Source: Candidatus Omnitrophota bacterium
GTDB lineage: Bacteria; Omnitrophota; Gorgyraeia; 2-01-FULL-45-10
Assembly: GCA_018823705.1 (NCBI GenBank)
Contig: JAHJHP010000036.1
Coordinates: forward strand, 1-41,364
DNA: 41,364 nucleotides
Direction: 5' to 3'
The stretch's first letter is position 1. Each line of letters begins with the position of its first letter. Of the stretch, positions 25,117-36,004 are shown piece by piece. The notes under the pieces were generated by a model that saw nothing but the letters and a program-made list of their open reading frames with translations, had not been told where the DNA came from and did no database searches. A program made the position numbers and the translations under genes.

Positions 25117-26391
25117 GTGAAATCCAAGGTGAAGCCTATAGACGAATGTTCGGCTCTCCTGGAGATAGAGGCCTCCAGGGAGACGATAGAAAAAGCATTC
25201 GACGAAGTATATGACGAGATACATAAAGTAGCGATAATTCCCGGTTTCAGGGCGGGCAAGGCTCCTAAGGACATGGTGAAGGTCAACTATGCGAAGGCCG
25301 CCAAAGAAGAGGTGTTGAAACGCCTGGTTCCCGAAGGTTATAAAAAAGCTCTCCAGGAACACGGGATCACGCCGGTGGGTATGCCTGAGATCAGTGACCT
25401 GGTATTCGAAGAGAATAAGCCGTTCAAATTCAAGGCGAAGATCGAGACGCGGCCGAAGTTCAAGCTGAAGGCATATAAGGGGTTAAGCCTCGAGAAGAAG
25501 AAGGCAGTGATAACCGACGAAGATATGAATAATACGCTGAAGAGCCTTCAGGAGGTAAATGCCAAGTATACGACGCCGGAAGACAGGCCGATAAAGATGG
25601 GTGATTATGTGGTGAGCGACCTGGAGTGCTTTGTTGACGGAAAAGCCATCCATAAGAAGAGGGAGAATCTCTGGCTGACGGTCGAGAAAGATTCGTTCAT
25701 ACCGGGCTTGTCCGATAAGCTGGTCGGGATGAAGAAGGGTGATGTGGCGGATATAGAAGCCAGGCTGCCTGAGAAATATCCGGACGTGAAGCTTGCGGGT
25801 AAGGACGCCAGGTATCATCTGGTCGCCAAAGAGATAAAAGAGAGAAAGCTTCCCGATATCGACGATGAGTTAGCGAAAGATCTCGGCAAGGCTTCGTTGG
25901 AGGAGCTGAAGAAGGAAATAGGCAAAGAGCTGGAGGCAAGAGCGATATCCACAGCCGAGTTAAATGTCGAGAACCAGCTTCTGGCAAAGATCATAGATGA
26001 TAACGTATTTGGCGTGCCGGCAAGCTTCGTCGTCAGGCAGCTGGACCGCATGGTCGCCGACGCCAAAAGAAAATTGCAGGAGAGGGGCTTTAATAAGGAA
26101 GAGCTCGATAAGAAGGACGGGGAATTCAAAACCAAATATAAAGGTGACGCCGAGCGCCAGATAAGGCTTCTATTTATCCTGGACGAAATAGCTGACAAGG
26201 AGAAGATAGAGGTTAACGATGAGGACCTCAAGTCCGCCTATAGCATGATCGCGTCTCAGAGCGGTAAGACCGAAGACGTCGTCAAAGCTTATTACATAAA
26301 AGAGGACCTTGTAGATAATCTGAAAGATAAGATACGGGAAGGCAAGACCGTAAAGTTCCTTCTGGATAATTCCAATATAACGGAGAAGTAG
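25117..26391 (+). CDS. tig: Trigger factor (ribosome-bound chaperone / prolyl isomerase)
   Basis: The product has 424 residues. Ribosome-binding signature GFRAGKAPKDMVKVNY (usual GFRxGK) at about residues 46-61, a central FKBP-like PPIase domain (about 155-240) and a long helical C-terminal cradle. The start is GTG 25117, preceded by AAAGGA. An in-frame TTG at 25075 would add 14 residues not expected in the family, although it also lies 10 nt after the -10 box. It is followed by clpP, a very common pairing that links folding of nascent chains to proteolysis. Confidence 0.95.
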   Translation: MKSKVKPIDECSALLEIEASRETIEKAFDEVYDEIHKVAIIPGFRAGKAPKDMVKVNYAKAAKEEVLKRLVPEGYKKALQEHGITPVGMPEISDLVFEENKPFKFKAKIETRPKFKLKAYKGLSLEKKKAVITDEDMNNTLKSLQEVNAKYTTPEDRPIKMGDYVVSDLECFVDGKAIHKKRENLWLTVEKDSFIPGLSDKLVGMKKGDVADIEARLPEKYPDVKLAGKDARYHLVAKEIKERKLPDIDDELAKDLGKASLEELKKEIGKELEARAISTAELNVENQLLAKIIDDNVFGVPASFVVRQLDRMVADAKRKLQERGFNKEELDKKDGEFKTKYKGDAERQIRLLFILDEIADKEKIEVNDEDLKSAYSMIASQSGKTEDVVKAYYIKEDLVDNLKDKIREGKTVKFLLDNSNITEK

Positions 26392-26415
26392 CAGCGACAA
26401 ACCGCGGGAGGCGTT

Positions 26416-27012
26416 ATGAGCATGCTCGTTCCAATGGTAATAGAGACCACTAGTAAGGGTGAGAGGGCGTATGATATATATTCGAGGCTGTTGAAGGATA
26501 GGATCATATTCATAGGAACCCCCATAGACGACATGGTGGCCAACCTTATAATAGCTCAGCTGCTGTTTCTCCAGATGGAAGCCCCGGAGAAAGATATTAA
26601 CATCTACATAAATACGCCCGGAGGTTCGGTGACGAGCGGGCTGGCCGTATACGACACAATGCAATTCTGTAAATCGGATATCAATACTTATTGCGTAGGC
26701 CAGGCGTCGAGCATGGGAGCGGTGCTTTTGGCCGCGGGAAGCCCGGGAAAGCGTTACGCGCTTCCGCATTCCCGTATAATGATACATCAGCCGTGGGGCG
26801 GGGTTCAGGGGCAGGCGACCGATATAAGCATACAGGCAACCGAGATACTGAAACTGCGCGCTAAACTTGAGGTTATACTGGCGAAACATACAAAACAGCC
26901 GCTGGAAAAGATACAGAAAGATACCGACAGGGACTTCTTCATGTCCGCCGACGAAGCGAAAGCGTACGGCCTGGTGGATGAAGTCGTTGTAAATATGAAA
27001 AAGATTAAATAA
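26416..27012 (+). CDS. clpP: ATP-dependent Clp protease proteolytic subunit
   Basis: The product has 198 residues, the normal size. It degrades unfolded and tagged proteins with a Clp ATPase. The catalytic Ser is in [14 protein letters not shown], His in [11 protein letters not shown], and Asp in [27 protein letters not shown] is also diagnostic. GGGAGG lies just before the ATG. No clpX follows, unlike in many bacteria; instead an aminotransferase gene starts 26 nt later. Confidence 0.97.
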   Translation: MSMLVPMVIETTSKGERAYDIYSRLLKDRIIFIGTPIDDMVANLIIAQLLFLQMEAPEKDINIYINTPGGSVTSGLAVYDTMQFCKSDINTYCVGQASSMGAVLLAAGSPGKRYALPHSRIMIHQPWGGVQGQATDISIQATEILKLRAKLEVILAKHTKQPLEKIQKDTDRDFFMSADEAKAYGLVDEVVVNMKKIK

Positions 27013-27038
27013 TAATTAATCGGAAAGGAATGGAGACG

Positions 27039-28172
27039 ATGGCTAAAAAATATTTAATGACACCCGGCCCGACGCCGGTGCCCGAAGATATAAGGAATGA
27101 GATGGCGAAGCCGATCATCCATCACAGGACAAAAGAATACCAGGCCATATTCAAAGATGTCACAGACGGGCTGAAGAAGATGTTCAAGACTGCCAATGAC
27201 GTTTACACCTTCACTTCCAGCGGAACGGGCGCGATGGAAGCGTCTATAGTGAATGTCTGTTCTCCCGGCGATAAGATAATAGTGGTCCGCGGCGGTAAAT
27301 TCGGAGAGCGCTTCGGCGATATAGCCAAGGCTTACGGAGTAGACGTGATCCCGCTGGATGTGCCATGGGGCAGTGGGCCTTGCCCGGCGGATATAAAAGA
27401 TCTCCTCAAGGCCAATCCCGGCGTGAAAGGCGTTTACACGACTCTCTGCGAGACGTCTACGGCTACAGTCTTTGATATCAAAGCTATAGGAGAGATCGTA
27501 AAAGCGACGGACGCGCTATATGTGGTCGATGTGATAAGCGGACTTGGCGCCGACAAATTTGAGAACGACGCCTGGGGAGTCGATATAGCTATCTGCGGAT
27601 CCCAGAAGGGCCTTATGATACCGCCGGGCCTGGCTTTCTGCTCGGTGAGCGAGAAGGTATGGAAGGCCGTCGAGGCTTCCAGTCTGCCGAAGTTTTACTT
27701 TAATTTCAAGAAGTACAAAAAATCTATGGCGGCTATCGATACGCCGTTCACCTCGGCGATAACGCTGGTCATCGGCTTAAAGAAGGCGCTTGAGACATTA
27801 AACGCCAAGGGTATCGATAACGTGATAGCGGAGCATACGGCGCAGGCAAATGCTTTCAGGGATGCCGCAAAGGCGATGGGGCTTGGGCTATTATCCAAAT
27901 TCCCGTCGAACGCGGTCACAGCGGTAAATACGCCTGCCGGTATGGATGCGGACGCGCTGATAAAACTCCTTAAGACGGATTATGGCGTGACATTCGCGGG
28001 CGGCCAGGAACAGTTGAAGGGTAAATTATTCCGGGCCGCGCACATGGGAGGAATAGATAAGGAACATACGATAGAGTCCATAAAGGCGCTTGAGTCAGCG
28101 CTTTTAAAGATGGGCTATAATTTTAAAGCGGGCAGCGGCGTTGAAGCGGCTACCAGGATATTGGGCGAATAA
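27039..28172 (+). CDS. Class V aminotransferase (serine-pyruvate / alanine-glyoxylate type)
   Basis: The product has 377 residues and is PLP-dependent. It has the family N-terminus YLMTPGPTPVPEDI, the TSSGTGAMEA loop, and the PLP lysine in CGSQKGLMIPPGLAF. ATG 27039 gives the typical MAKKYLMTPGP start with AAAGGA about 10 nt upstream; ATG 27030 would lie too close to it. It sits directly before serA. In other bacteria such pairs are thought to supply serine by transamination, and it could stand in for phosphoserine aminotransferase here. The actual amino donor and acceptor are not decided by sequence. Confidence 0.9.
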   Translation: MAKKYLMTPGPTPVPEDIRNEMAKPIIHHRTKEYQAIFKDVTDGLKKMFKTANDVYTFTSSGTGAMEASIVNVCSPGDKIIVVRGGKFGERFGDIAKAYGVDVIPLDVPWGSGPCPADIKDLLKANPGVKGVYTTLCETSTATVFDIKAIGEIVKATDALYVVDVISGLGADKFENDAWGVDIAICGSQKGLMIPPGLAFCSVSEKVWKAVEASSLPKFYFNFKKYKKSMAAIDTPFTSAITLVIGLKKALETLNAKGIDNVIAEHTAQANAFRDAAKAMGLGLLSKFPSNAVTAVNTPAGMDADALIKLLKTDYGVTFAGGQEQLKGKLFRAAHMGGIDKEHTIESIKALESALLKMGYNFKAGSGVEAATRILGE

Positions 28173-28199
28173 ATAAAATATAGACACGGGAGATCAAAG

Positions 28200-29789
28200 A
28201 TGCCGTATAAGGTACTGATAAGCGATTCACTTTCGAAGGAGGCTGTCGATATCCTTCAGAAAGAAAAAGAGCTGACGGTAGATGTCAATACGAAGCTTAC
28301 GCCGGCCGAGCTGAAGAATGTCATCAAAGACTACGACGCTCTCGTGGTGCGCAGCGGCACAAAAGCGACGAAAGAGATCATCGAGGCCGCGAGCAAGCTG
28401 AAGATAATCGGCAGAGCCGGAGTGGGCCTTGATAATGTCGACATTAATGCGGCATCGAAGAAGGGCATAATAGTCGTAAATACTCCCGCGGGAAATACGA
28501 TATCTACGGCTGAGCACGCTTTCGCGATGATGCTCGCCATGTCGAGGAATATCCCGCAGGCCGACCTTTCGATGAAGAAAGGCGAATGGGAGCGTAAAAA
28601 ATTCATGGGCCACGAGCTTTACGGCAAGACTCTTGGCATAGTCGGGCTGGGGCGCATAGGGACCGAAGTCGCGAAGCGCGCTTTGAGTTTCGGCATGAAG
28701 ATACTCGCGTACGATCCGTACCTTTCGATGGAACGCGCGAAAGCCCTTGGCATGGAACCGGCGGATCTCGATACGCTTTTCAGAAAGTCCGACTACATCA
28801 CTGTGCATACGCCGCTCACCGAACAGACAAATCACCTGATATCGGATAAGCAGTTTGAGATCATGAAGAAAGACGTGCGCGTGATCAATTGTGCCAGAGG
28901 CGGCATTATAGATGAAGCCGCGCTCGTAAGAGCGGTGGAGGTAGGCAAGGTCGCGGGCGCCGCGCTCGACGTATATGAAGAGGAACCGCCGAATAAAGAT
29001 AATAAGCTTCTAACGCTCAACAAGTTGGTGTTGACTCCGCATCTCGGAGCTTCTACGGAAGAGGCGCAGACAAATGTCGCTATAGAAGTGGCAAGCACGG
29101 TCCGCGACTATCTGGTCAGCGGATGTATCCGTAACGCGGTCAATGTGCCGTGTGTAGACCCGGAGGTTTATAAAGCCATAGAGCCTTATCTGAAACTAGC
29201 GGAGAAGATGGGAGCCATGCAGGCCCAGCTGGTCGACGGGCACATGAAGAAGGTCAAGATAAGATACGTCGGAGAGATCCTGAAGTACGACCTTTCACCT
29301 TTCACGTTATCCATAATGAAAGGAATGCTTACGCCGATACTCCAGGATACGGTTAACTTTGTAAACTCGATGGTGATAGCCAAGGAACGCGGTATCAATA
29401 TCGTTGAGGCCAGGACCGCGGAGGTGCAGGACTTCGCCAGCCTTATAATAATAGAGGTAGAAACGGACAAGATGAAGAGCTCGCTTATAGGCACGCTCTT
29501 CACCAAGGTCCATCCGCGCATAGTCAAGATAGACGAATCGTATGTGGACGCGGTACCGGAAGGATACATGCTCGTCACAAGCAATAAGGACGTTCCGGGT
29601 ATCATCGGGCAGATAGGCACGATCCTCGGCAAAAACGGCGTCAATATCGCGGGGATGTCATTCGGCCGCGAGGCTAAGGGCGGAAAGGCTGTCAGCATCC
29701 TGAATATAGACAGCGACGTACCGAAGAATGTGCTTGAAGAGATAAGGAAATCCCCTAATATATACGGCGTGAAGTTGATCAAAGTATAA
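28200..29789 (+). CDS. serA: D-3-phosphoglycerate dehydrogenase
   Basis: The product has 529 residues, the long form. It oxidises 3-phosphoglycerate with NAD+ as the first step of serine synthesis. Seen: the NAD-binding GKTLGIVGLGRIGTEVAKRA, the NCARGGIIDEAAL arginine loop, a catalytic Glu in DVYEEEPP, and a catalytic His in LTPHLGASTEEAQ. An intervening (ASB) domain spans about 320-450, and a C-terminal ACT domain (MLVTSNKDVPGIIGQIGTIL, about 455-529) probably senses serine. It lies 28 nt after the aminotransferase gene. Confidence 0.97.
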   Translation: MPYKVLISDSLSKEAVDILQKEKELTVDVNTKLTPAELKNVIKDYDALVVRSGTKATKEIIEAASKLKIIGRAGVGLDNVDINAASKKGIIVVNTPAGNTISTAEHAFAMMLAMSRNIPQADLSMKKGEWERKKFMGHELYGKTLGIVGLGRIGTEVAKRALSFGMKILAYDPYLSMERAKALGMEPADLDTLFRKSDYITVHTPLTEQTNHLISDKQFEIMKKDVRVINCARGGIIDEAALVRAVEVGKVAGAALDVYEEEPPNKDNKLLTLNKLVLTPHLGASTEEAQTNVAIEVASTVRDYLVSGCIRNAVNVPCVDPEVYKAIEPYLKLAEKMGAMQAQLVDGHMKKVKIRYVGEILKYDLSPFTLSIMKGMLTPILQDTVNFVNSMVIAKERGINIVEARTAEVQDFASLIIIEVETDKMKSSLIGTLFTKVHPRIVKIDESYVDAVPEGYMLVTSNKDVPGIIGQIGTILGKNGVNIAGMSFGREAKGGKAVSILNIDSDVPKNVLEEIRKSPNIYGVKLIKV

Positions 29790-29810
29790 ATAACCGAAAG
29801 AGAGCGGATC

Positions 29811-31049
29811 ATGGCAAAACAGAAGAAGATATACATAGTCGACGTGACCAATAGGGACGGGGTGCAAACTTCGAGGCTTGGCCTGGCTAAACTCCAGAAG
29901 ACGATGATCAACATGTACCTGAACGATATGGGTGTCTTTCAGTCCGAGTTCGGGTTTCCCGTGACGCGCCATGAAACCAATTACCTTAATGCCAATCTGG
30001 AACTCGCCAGGATGGGAGTGCTGAAGCCGATTATATTGAGCGGCTGGATCAGGGCTATCAGGCAGGATGTGGAGAAGGCCTGTAAGATGACCAGGATCGA
30101 GAATTTGAACCTGTCAATCTCCACTTCCGATCAGATGATAAGCGGAAAGTTCCAGGGCAAGTATACTAAGGCAGACGTTATTAAAGAGATGGTAGAGGCG
30201 GTACATGTAGCCCGCAAGTCAGGCATAAAGATGCTGGGAGTCAACGCTGAAGATGCTTCCAGGACGCACATAGATTACTTGATAAAGTTTTCACGCGCCG
30301 CTAAGAAGGCGGGCGCCGACAGGATAAGATATTGCGATACGCTCGGCCATGATGATCCATTTACGATATACAACAGGATAAAGATGATCGCCGAGGAAGT
30401 GAAATTGCCCATAGAGCTTCACTGCCACAATGACCTCGGCATGGTCGTGGCCGTTTCGTTGGCCGGCGCCAAGGGCGCGATAGACGGAGGAGTCGATGCG
30501 TATATCAATACGACCGTAAACGGTATGGGCGAGAGGGCCGGTAATGCCGATCTCGTCAGTACGATACTCGCGATAAAATATTCCAGCGGCTTCGAGGGGC
30601 GTTACATGCTGGACGAGCGCATAAAACTTAATCATGCCTGGAAGATATCCAAGTACGCCGCATACGCGTTCGGGGTGCCTATCCCGATCAACCAGCCGGG
30701 TGTAGGTTCAAATGCGTTTGCCCACGAGTCGGGCATACACGCCGATGGCGCGTTGAAAGACAGGCGCAACTACGAGCTTTATAATTACGAGGAGCTGGGC
30801 AGGGGCGAGCCGGAGATCGTAGAGACGGGCAGGCAGATCACCGCCGGAGAGTATAGCGGCATTAAGGGTTTCAGGAACGTCTATGATAAGCTGGAGATAA
30901 AATTTAAAGATGATAAGGACGCGACAAAGATCCTGGATCTGGTCAGATATGCCAATGTGCATACTCAGAAGCCTCTTGCGCAGGATGAGTTATTATTCAT
31001 CGCCAAATATCCCGAAATAGCGCGTAAGATATTTACTATGGCGCCGTAA
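29811..31049 (+). CDS. Homocitrate synthase-like / Re-citrate synthase-like enzyme (DRE-TIM)
   Basis: The product has 412 residues of the HMGL-like acyltransferase family. The sequence begins with VDVTNRDGVQTSRLG (RDGxQ metal site), has LHCHNDLGMVV (HxH metal ligands) and NTTVNGMGERAGN, and GSNAFAHESGIHADG near the C-terminus. It lacks the C-terminal regulatory LeuA dimer domain, so 2-isopropylmalate synthase is unlikely. It could use 2-oxoglutarate (homocitrate synthase) or oxaloacetate (Re-citrate synthase, found in anaerobes). Its position after serA suggests amino-acid or central-carbon metabolism. Substrate unresolved. Confidence 0.85.
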   Translation: MAKQKKIYIVDVTNRDGVQTSRLGLAKLQKTMINMYLNDMGVFQSEFGFPVTRHETNYLNANLELARMGVLKPIILSGWIRAIRQDVEKACKMTRIENLNLSISTSDQMISGKFQGKYTKADVIKEMVEAVHVARKSGIKMLGVNAEDASRTHIDYLIKFSRAAKKAGADRIRYCDTLGHDDPFTIYNRIKMIAEEVKLPIELHCHNDLGMVVAVSLAGAKGAIDGGVDAYINTTVNGMGERAGNADLVSTILAIKYSSGFEGRYMLDERIKLNHAWKISKYAAYAFGVPIPINQPGVGSNAFAHESGIHADGALKDRRNYELYNYEELGRGEPEIVETGRQITAGEYSGIKGFRNVYDKLEIKFKDDKDATKILDLVRYANVHTQKPLAQDELLFIAKYPEIARKIFTMAP

Positions 31050-31079
31050 ACGAAAAAAATAATATATACATCAGGATAA

Positions 31080-32366
<1,287 letters not shown>

Positions 32367-32367
32367 G

Positions 32368-34479
32368 GTGCATTTAGATCTTTTGATTCTCGCCCCCATA
32401 GGGTCCATTCTGGCGCTTTCCTTTGCGGGATACCTTGTCATGAAGATATTGAAGACGAGCGAAGGGACCAGTGAAATGATAGCCATAGCCGAAGCTGTCA
32501 GGGAGGGCTCTTACGCTTACCTGAAGAGGCAATATTCGGGGGTGGCGATATTCTTCGGAGCGATGTTCCTCGTGTTGATCGGGCTCGCCTTAGCCGGCAA
32601 ACTTCCAATCTTTGTGCCATTTGCGTTCCTGACGGGCGGTTTCTTCTCGGGCCTGGCAGGCTTCATCGGTATGTCGATCGCGACGAGGTCAAGCGCCAGG
32701 ACCACCAATGCCGCCAAGTCGAGCCTGAATGCCGGCCTTAATATCGCGTTCTCATCGGGCGCGGTCATGGGGCTGGTCGTAGTCGGCCTCGGCCTTCTGG
32801 ATCTCTCCATATGGTACTATTTTCTCGATTGGTGGTATTCGAGTCACGCGACACCGCTGGGAATGGATAAACTTGGCGCGATAACATCTACTATGCTGTG
32901 TTTCGGAATGGGCGCAAGTTCCCAGGCTCTCTTCGCAAGAGTGGGCGGAGGCATATTCACCAAGGCCGCCGACGTGGGCGCGGACCTCGTTGGAAAAGTT
33001 GAAGCCGGTATCCCGGAGGATGATCCGAGGAATCCCGCGGTCATAGCCGATAATGTAGGCGATAACGTCGGGGATGTTGCCGGTATGGGCGCGGATCTTT
33101 ACGAATCTTACGTCGGGTCGATAGTCGCCACTGCGGCGCTGGGTGTAGCGGCGTTCGGACGGTTGGGCCTGGGCCTGCAGTCGGTGACCATACCTATGGT
33201 CATGGCCGCGGTAGGCGTGATGGCATCTATAATAGGGACCTTCTTTGTGAAGACGAAGGAGAAAGCTTGCCAGGGGACTCTTCTTACAGCTTTGAGGCGG
33301 GGCGTCTTTTCCAGTTCGATAATAGTGGCGATAGTATCATTCTTTGTGGTCAAGTATATCCTGGGGATGCAGTACATAGGCGTATATTGGGCCGTCCTGT
33401 CGGGCCTTGTCGCCGGAGTCCTGATAGGGCTTTCAACGGAATATTTCACATCCAGTAAATATAAGCCTACGCAGGCTGTAGCCGCTTCGTCCCTTACGGG
33501 CCCGGCGACAGTGATAATAAGCGGAATGTCCGTAGGAATGTTATCTACGGCAGTGCCTGTACTGGTAGTTTCGGCGGCGATCATGGCGAGTTATTACTTT
33601 GCCGGCGGTGCGGCTAATGCCGCCTTAGGACTGTATGGCGTTGCCATTTCAGCGGTCGGGATGCTTTCAACGCTTGGGATTACCCTCGCTACGGATGCCT
33701 ACGGGCCCGTAGCCGATAACGCGGGCGGAAACGCGGAAATGACGCATCAGCCGAAAGAAGTCAGGCAGAGGACAGATGCCCTTGATTCTCTCGGCAATAC
33801 GACCGCCGCTACCGGTAAAGGGTTTGCTATAGGCTCGGCGGCCCTAACGGCCCTGGCGCTCATCGCGGCATATCGCGACCAGATATTGATAATGGGAGGT
33901 AATGTCAACCTCTCGATGATGAACCCTAAGACGCTGATAGGCCTTTTGATAGGCGGCATGCTTCCGTTTGTCTTCTGCTCTCTCACTATGAGCGCGGTCG
34001 GCAGAGCCGCGGGCGCTATAGTGGTCGAAGTCAGAAGGCAGTTCAAGGAGATAGCCGGCATCATGGAAGGCAGGACGAAACCTGATTACGCGAGATGCGT
34101 TAACATAGTTACGCGCTCGGCGCAAAAAGAGATGATCCTGCCGTCCGTTCTGGCGATAGCGGCGCCCATAGTGGTCGGCATCGTCGTGGGAGTCGACAGT
34201 GTCATAGGCATGCTGGTTGGCGCCACCGTCACGGGCTTTGTCCTGGCGATAATGATGGCGAACTCCGGCGGATCATGGGATAACGCGAAGAAATATATAG
34301 AGGAAGGCAATTTCGGCGGCAAAGGTTCTATAGCGCACAAGGCAGGAGTCGTGGGTGATACCGTCGGAGATCCGTTCAAGGATACGTCGGGCCCCAGCCT
34401 GAATATATTGATAAAGCTCATGTCCATGGTCTCCATAGTATTCGCTTCCTTCATAATGAGCTATACTCTCATGAAATAG
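32368..34479 (+). CDS. hppA: Membrane-bound ion-pumping pyrophosphatase
   Basis: The product has 703 residues with about 16 membrane helices. It couples PPi hydrolysis to H+ or Na+ export. The pyrophosphate site is seen in KAADVGADLVGKVEAGIPEDDPRNPAVIADNVGDNVGDV-type sequence (about 190-235) and DNAGGNAEMTHQ (about 450). GNTTAATGKG has Ala where K+-independent enzymes carry Lys, so it is probably of the K+-dependent class, which includes Na+ pumps. GTG start with AAAGGAG 7 nt upstream. UppS follows without a gap; PPi released by biosynthetic reactions is a plausible fuel. Confidence 0.96.
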   Translation: MHLDLLILAPIGSILALSFAGYLVMKILKTSEGTSEMIAIAEAVREGSYAYLKRQYSGVAIFFGAMFLVLIGLALAGKLPIFVPFAFLTGGFFSGLAGFIGMSIATRSSARTTNAAKSSLNAGLNIAFSSGAVMGLVVVGLGLLDLSIWYYFLDWWYSSHATPLGMDKLGAITSTMLCFGMGASSQALFARVGGGIFTKAADVGADLVGKVEAGIPEDDPRNPAVIADNVGDNVGDVAGMGADLYESYVGSIVATAALGVAAFGRLGLGLQSVTIPMVMAAVGVMASIIGTFFVKTKEKACQGTLLTALRRGVFSSSIIVAIVSFFVVKYILGMQYIGVYWAVLSGLVAGVLIGLSTEYFTSSKYKPTQAVAASSLTGPATVIISGMSVGMLSTAVPVLVVSAAIMASYYFAGGAANAALGLYGVAISAVGMLSTLGITLATDAYGPVADNAGGNAEMTHQPKEVRQRTDALDSLGNTTAATGKGFAIGSAALTALALIAAYRDQILIMGGNVNLSMMNPKTLIGLLIGGMLPFVFCSLTMSAVGRAAGAIVVEVRRQFKEIAGIMEGRTKPDYARCVNIVTRSAQKEMILPSVLAIAAPIVVGIVVGVDSVIGMLVGATVTGFVLAIMMANSGGSWDNAKKYIEEGNFGGKGSIAHKAGVVGDTVGDPFKDTSGPSLNILIKLMSMVSIVFASFIMSYTLMK

Positions 34480-35187
34480 ATGGATACTCCGAAAAATATC
34501 CCTGTTCACATAGCGGTCATAATGGACGGCAACGGACGTTGGGCGGCCGCAAGGGGCCTGCCCAGGATAGCCGGCCATCGCGCCGGCATTAAGGCCGCTG
34601 AGGATGTCATGCAGGTCGCCGGTGATCTCGGTGTGAAGATCCTGACGCTCTATACATTCTCCACAGAAAACTGGAATAGGCCAAAGGCCGAGGTCTCCGC
34701 GCTCTTTAAGCTCCTCGAACACTATCTCTCCGCCAAGGGTGATAAATTAATGAAGAAGAAGATAAGGTTTCAGGCCATAGGGCGCCTTAATGAGCTTCCC
34801 GATTCTTTAAGAAAGAATATTGAAGGCTACACCAGGAAGACGAAAGATAACACCGGCCTTACCGTGAATCTTGCGCTGAATTACGGTGGCAGGCCCGAGA
34901 TAATAGATGCCGTGCGCAATATTGCCAACGACGTCCGCGAAGGAAATATCTCCTCCGGAGATATCGATGAGAAGTTATTCGCGGATCATCTCTACACGCG
35001 GAATATGCCGGATCCGGACCTTTTGATCAGGACCTCCGGAGAGCTCAGGGTATCAAATTTTCTTTTATGGCAGATAGCGTATGCGGAGATCTGCGTAGTT
35101 AAGAAATTATGGCCGGATTTCAATAAAGAAGACTTCAAGAGGTGCGTTCTTGACTATCAGTCGAGAGAGAGAAGGTTCGGTGGATAA
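34480..35187 (+). CDS. uppS: Undecaprenyl (polyprenyl) diphosphate synthase
   Basis: The product has 235 residues. This cis-prenyltransferase makes the C55 carrier for peptidoglycan and LPS sugars. HIAVIMDGNGRWAAARGLPR has the catalytic Asp; GHRAGIKAAEDV, LYTFSTENWNRP, and PDPDLLIRTSGELRVSNFLLWQIAYAEI complete the family set. The ATG abuts the hppA stop and its 3' end overlaps cdsA, as is common in bacteria. Confidence 0.97.
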   Translation: MDTPKNIPVHIAVIMDGNGRWAAARGLPRIAGHRAGIKAAEDVMQVAGDLGVKILTLYTFSTENWNRPKAEVSALFKLLEHYLSAKGDKLMKKKIRFQAIGRLNELPDSLRKNIEGYTRKTKDNTGLTVNLALNYGGRPEIIDAVRNIANDVREGNISSGDIDEKLFADHLYTRNMPDPDLLIRTSGELRVSNFLLWQIAYAEICVVKKLWPDFNKEDFKRCVLDYQSRERRFGG

Positions 35188-36004
35188 CGGTTCGCTTACC
35201 AGAAGAATTATGACAAGCGCCTTAGTGGTCGCTATTGCGGCGCTGGTGATATTCGTTTTGCCGAACTGGGCGTTCACTCTGCTGGCGTCCGTGATGATAG
35301 GCATAAGCCTGAAGGAATTTTTCGAGCTCGCCGAAAAAAAAGGTATCGTCGTATACAAATATTTCGGAATATGCATAGGAATGCTCATCCCGATCATAGT
35401 ATATTTTCAGAAAGGGCTCGAAGGATACTTTGCTATTGAGCCGTTCATCATAGTCATTGCGTGTCTCTTCATATTTGTCCTGCAGTTCACAAGGCGCGAC
35501 AGCTCCCAGGCGCTGGCGAGCATAGCCGTCACCCTTTTTGGCCTTCTGTACATAGCATGGCTCTTCTCCTTCTTCGTAAAGCTTAAATTCATGCCCCAGG
35601 GCGCTCTCCTGGTAACTTTTGTGATACTGGTGACCAAAGTGGGAGATGTCGGCGCGTATTTTGTGGGAAGATTGATCGGCAGGCACAGCCTCATACCCAG
35701 GATCAGCCCGAATAAGACGGTAGAGGGCACGATCGGAGGGCTCATATGCAGCGTTGTCACCGCCATACTAAGCAAGCTGTACCTTCCGGATTTTCCCATG
35801 GGCCATCTCGTAGTCCTCGGGCTCCTTCTCGGCGTGCTGGCATCGGTCGGCGATCTCGCTGAATCGCTATTGAAGAGAGGTGGCGCCGTCAAAGATTCCG
35901 GCGGGATCCTCCCCGGGTTCGGAGGCATGCTCGATCTTATCGACAGCCTTATCTTCACCGCGCCCATATTTTACTTCTATGTGGAAGTTATGATGAAACG
36001 ATGA
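35180..36004 (+). CDS. cdsA: Phosphatidate cytidylyltransferase
   Basis: The product has 274 residues with about 7-8 membrane helices. It makes CDP-diacylglycerol from phosphatidate and CTP. RISPNKTVEGTIGG and the C-terminal signature SLLKRGGAVKDSGGILPGFGGMLDLIDSL identify it. In that signature the usual HGG and DRxD are FGG and DLID here. GTG 35180 is chosen over TTG 35150 because AGAAGG precedes it and the shorter product starts near the first helix. It overlaps uppS by 8 nt and dxr by 4 nt. Confidence 0.9.
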   Translation: MDNGSLTRRIMTSALVVAIAALVIFVLPNWAFTLLASVMIGISLKEFFELAEKKGIVVYKYFGICIGMLIPIIVYFQKGLEGYFAIEPFIIVIACLFIFVLQFTRRDSSQALASIAVTLFGLLYIAWLFSFFVKLKFMPQGALLVTFVILVTKVGDVGAYFVGRLIGRHSLIPRISPNKTVEGTIGGLICSVVTAILSKLYLPDFPMGHLVVLGLLLGVLASVGDLAESLLKRGGAVKDSGGILPGFGGMLDLIDSLIFTAPIFYFYVEVMMKR

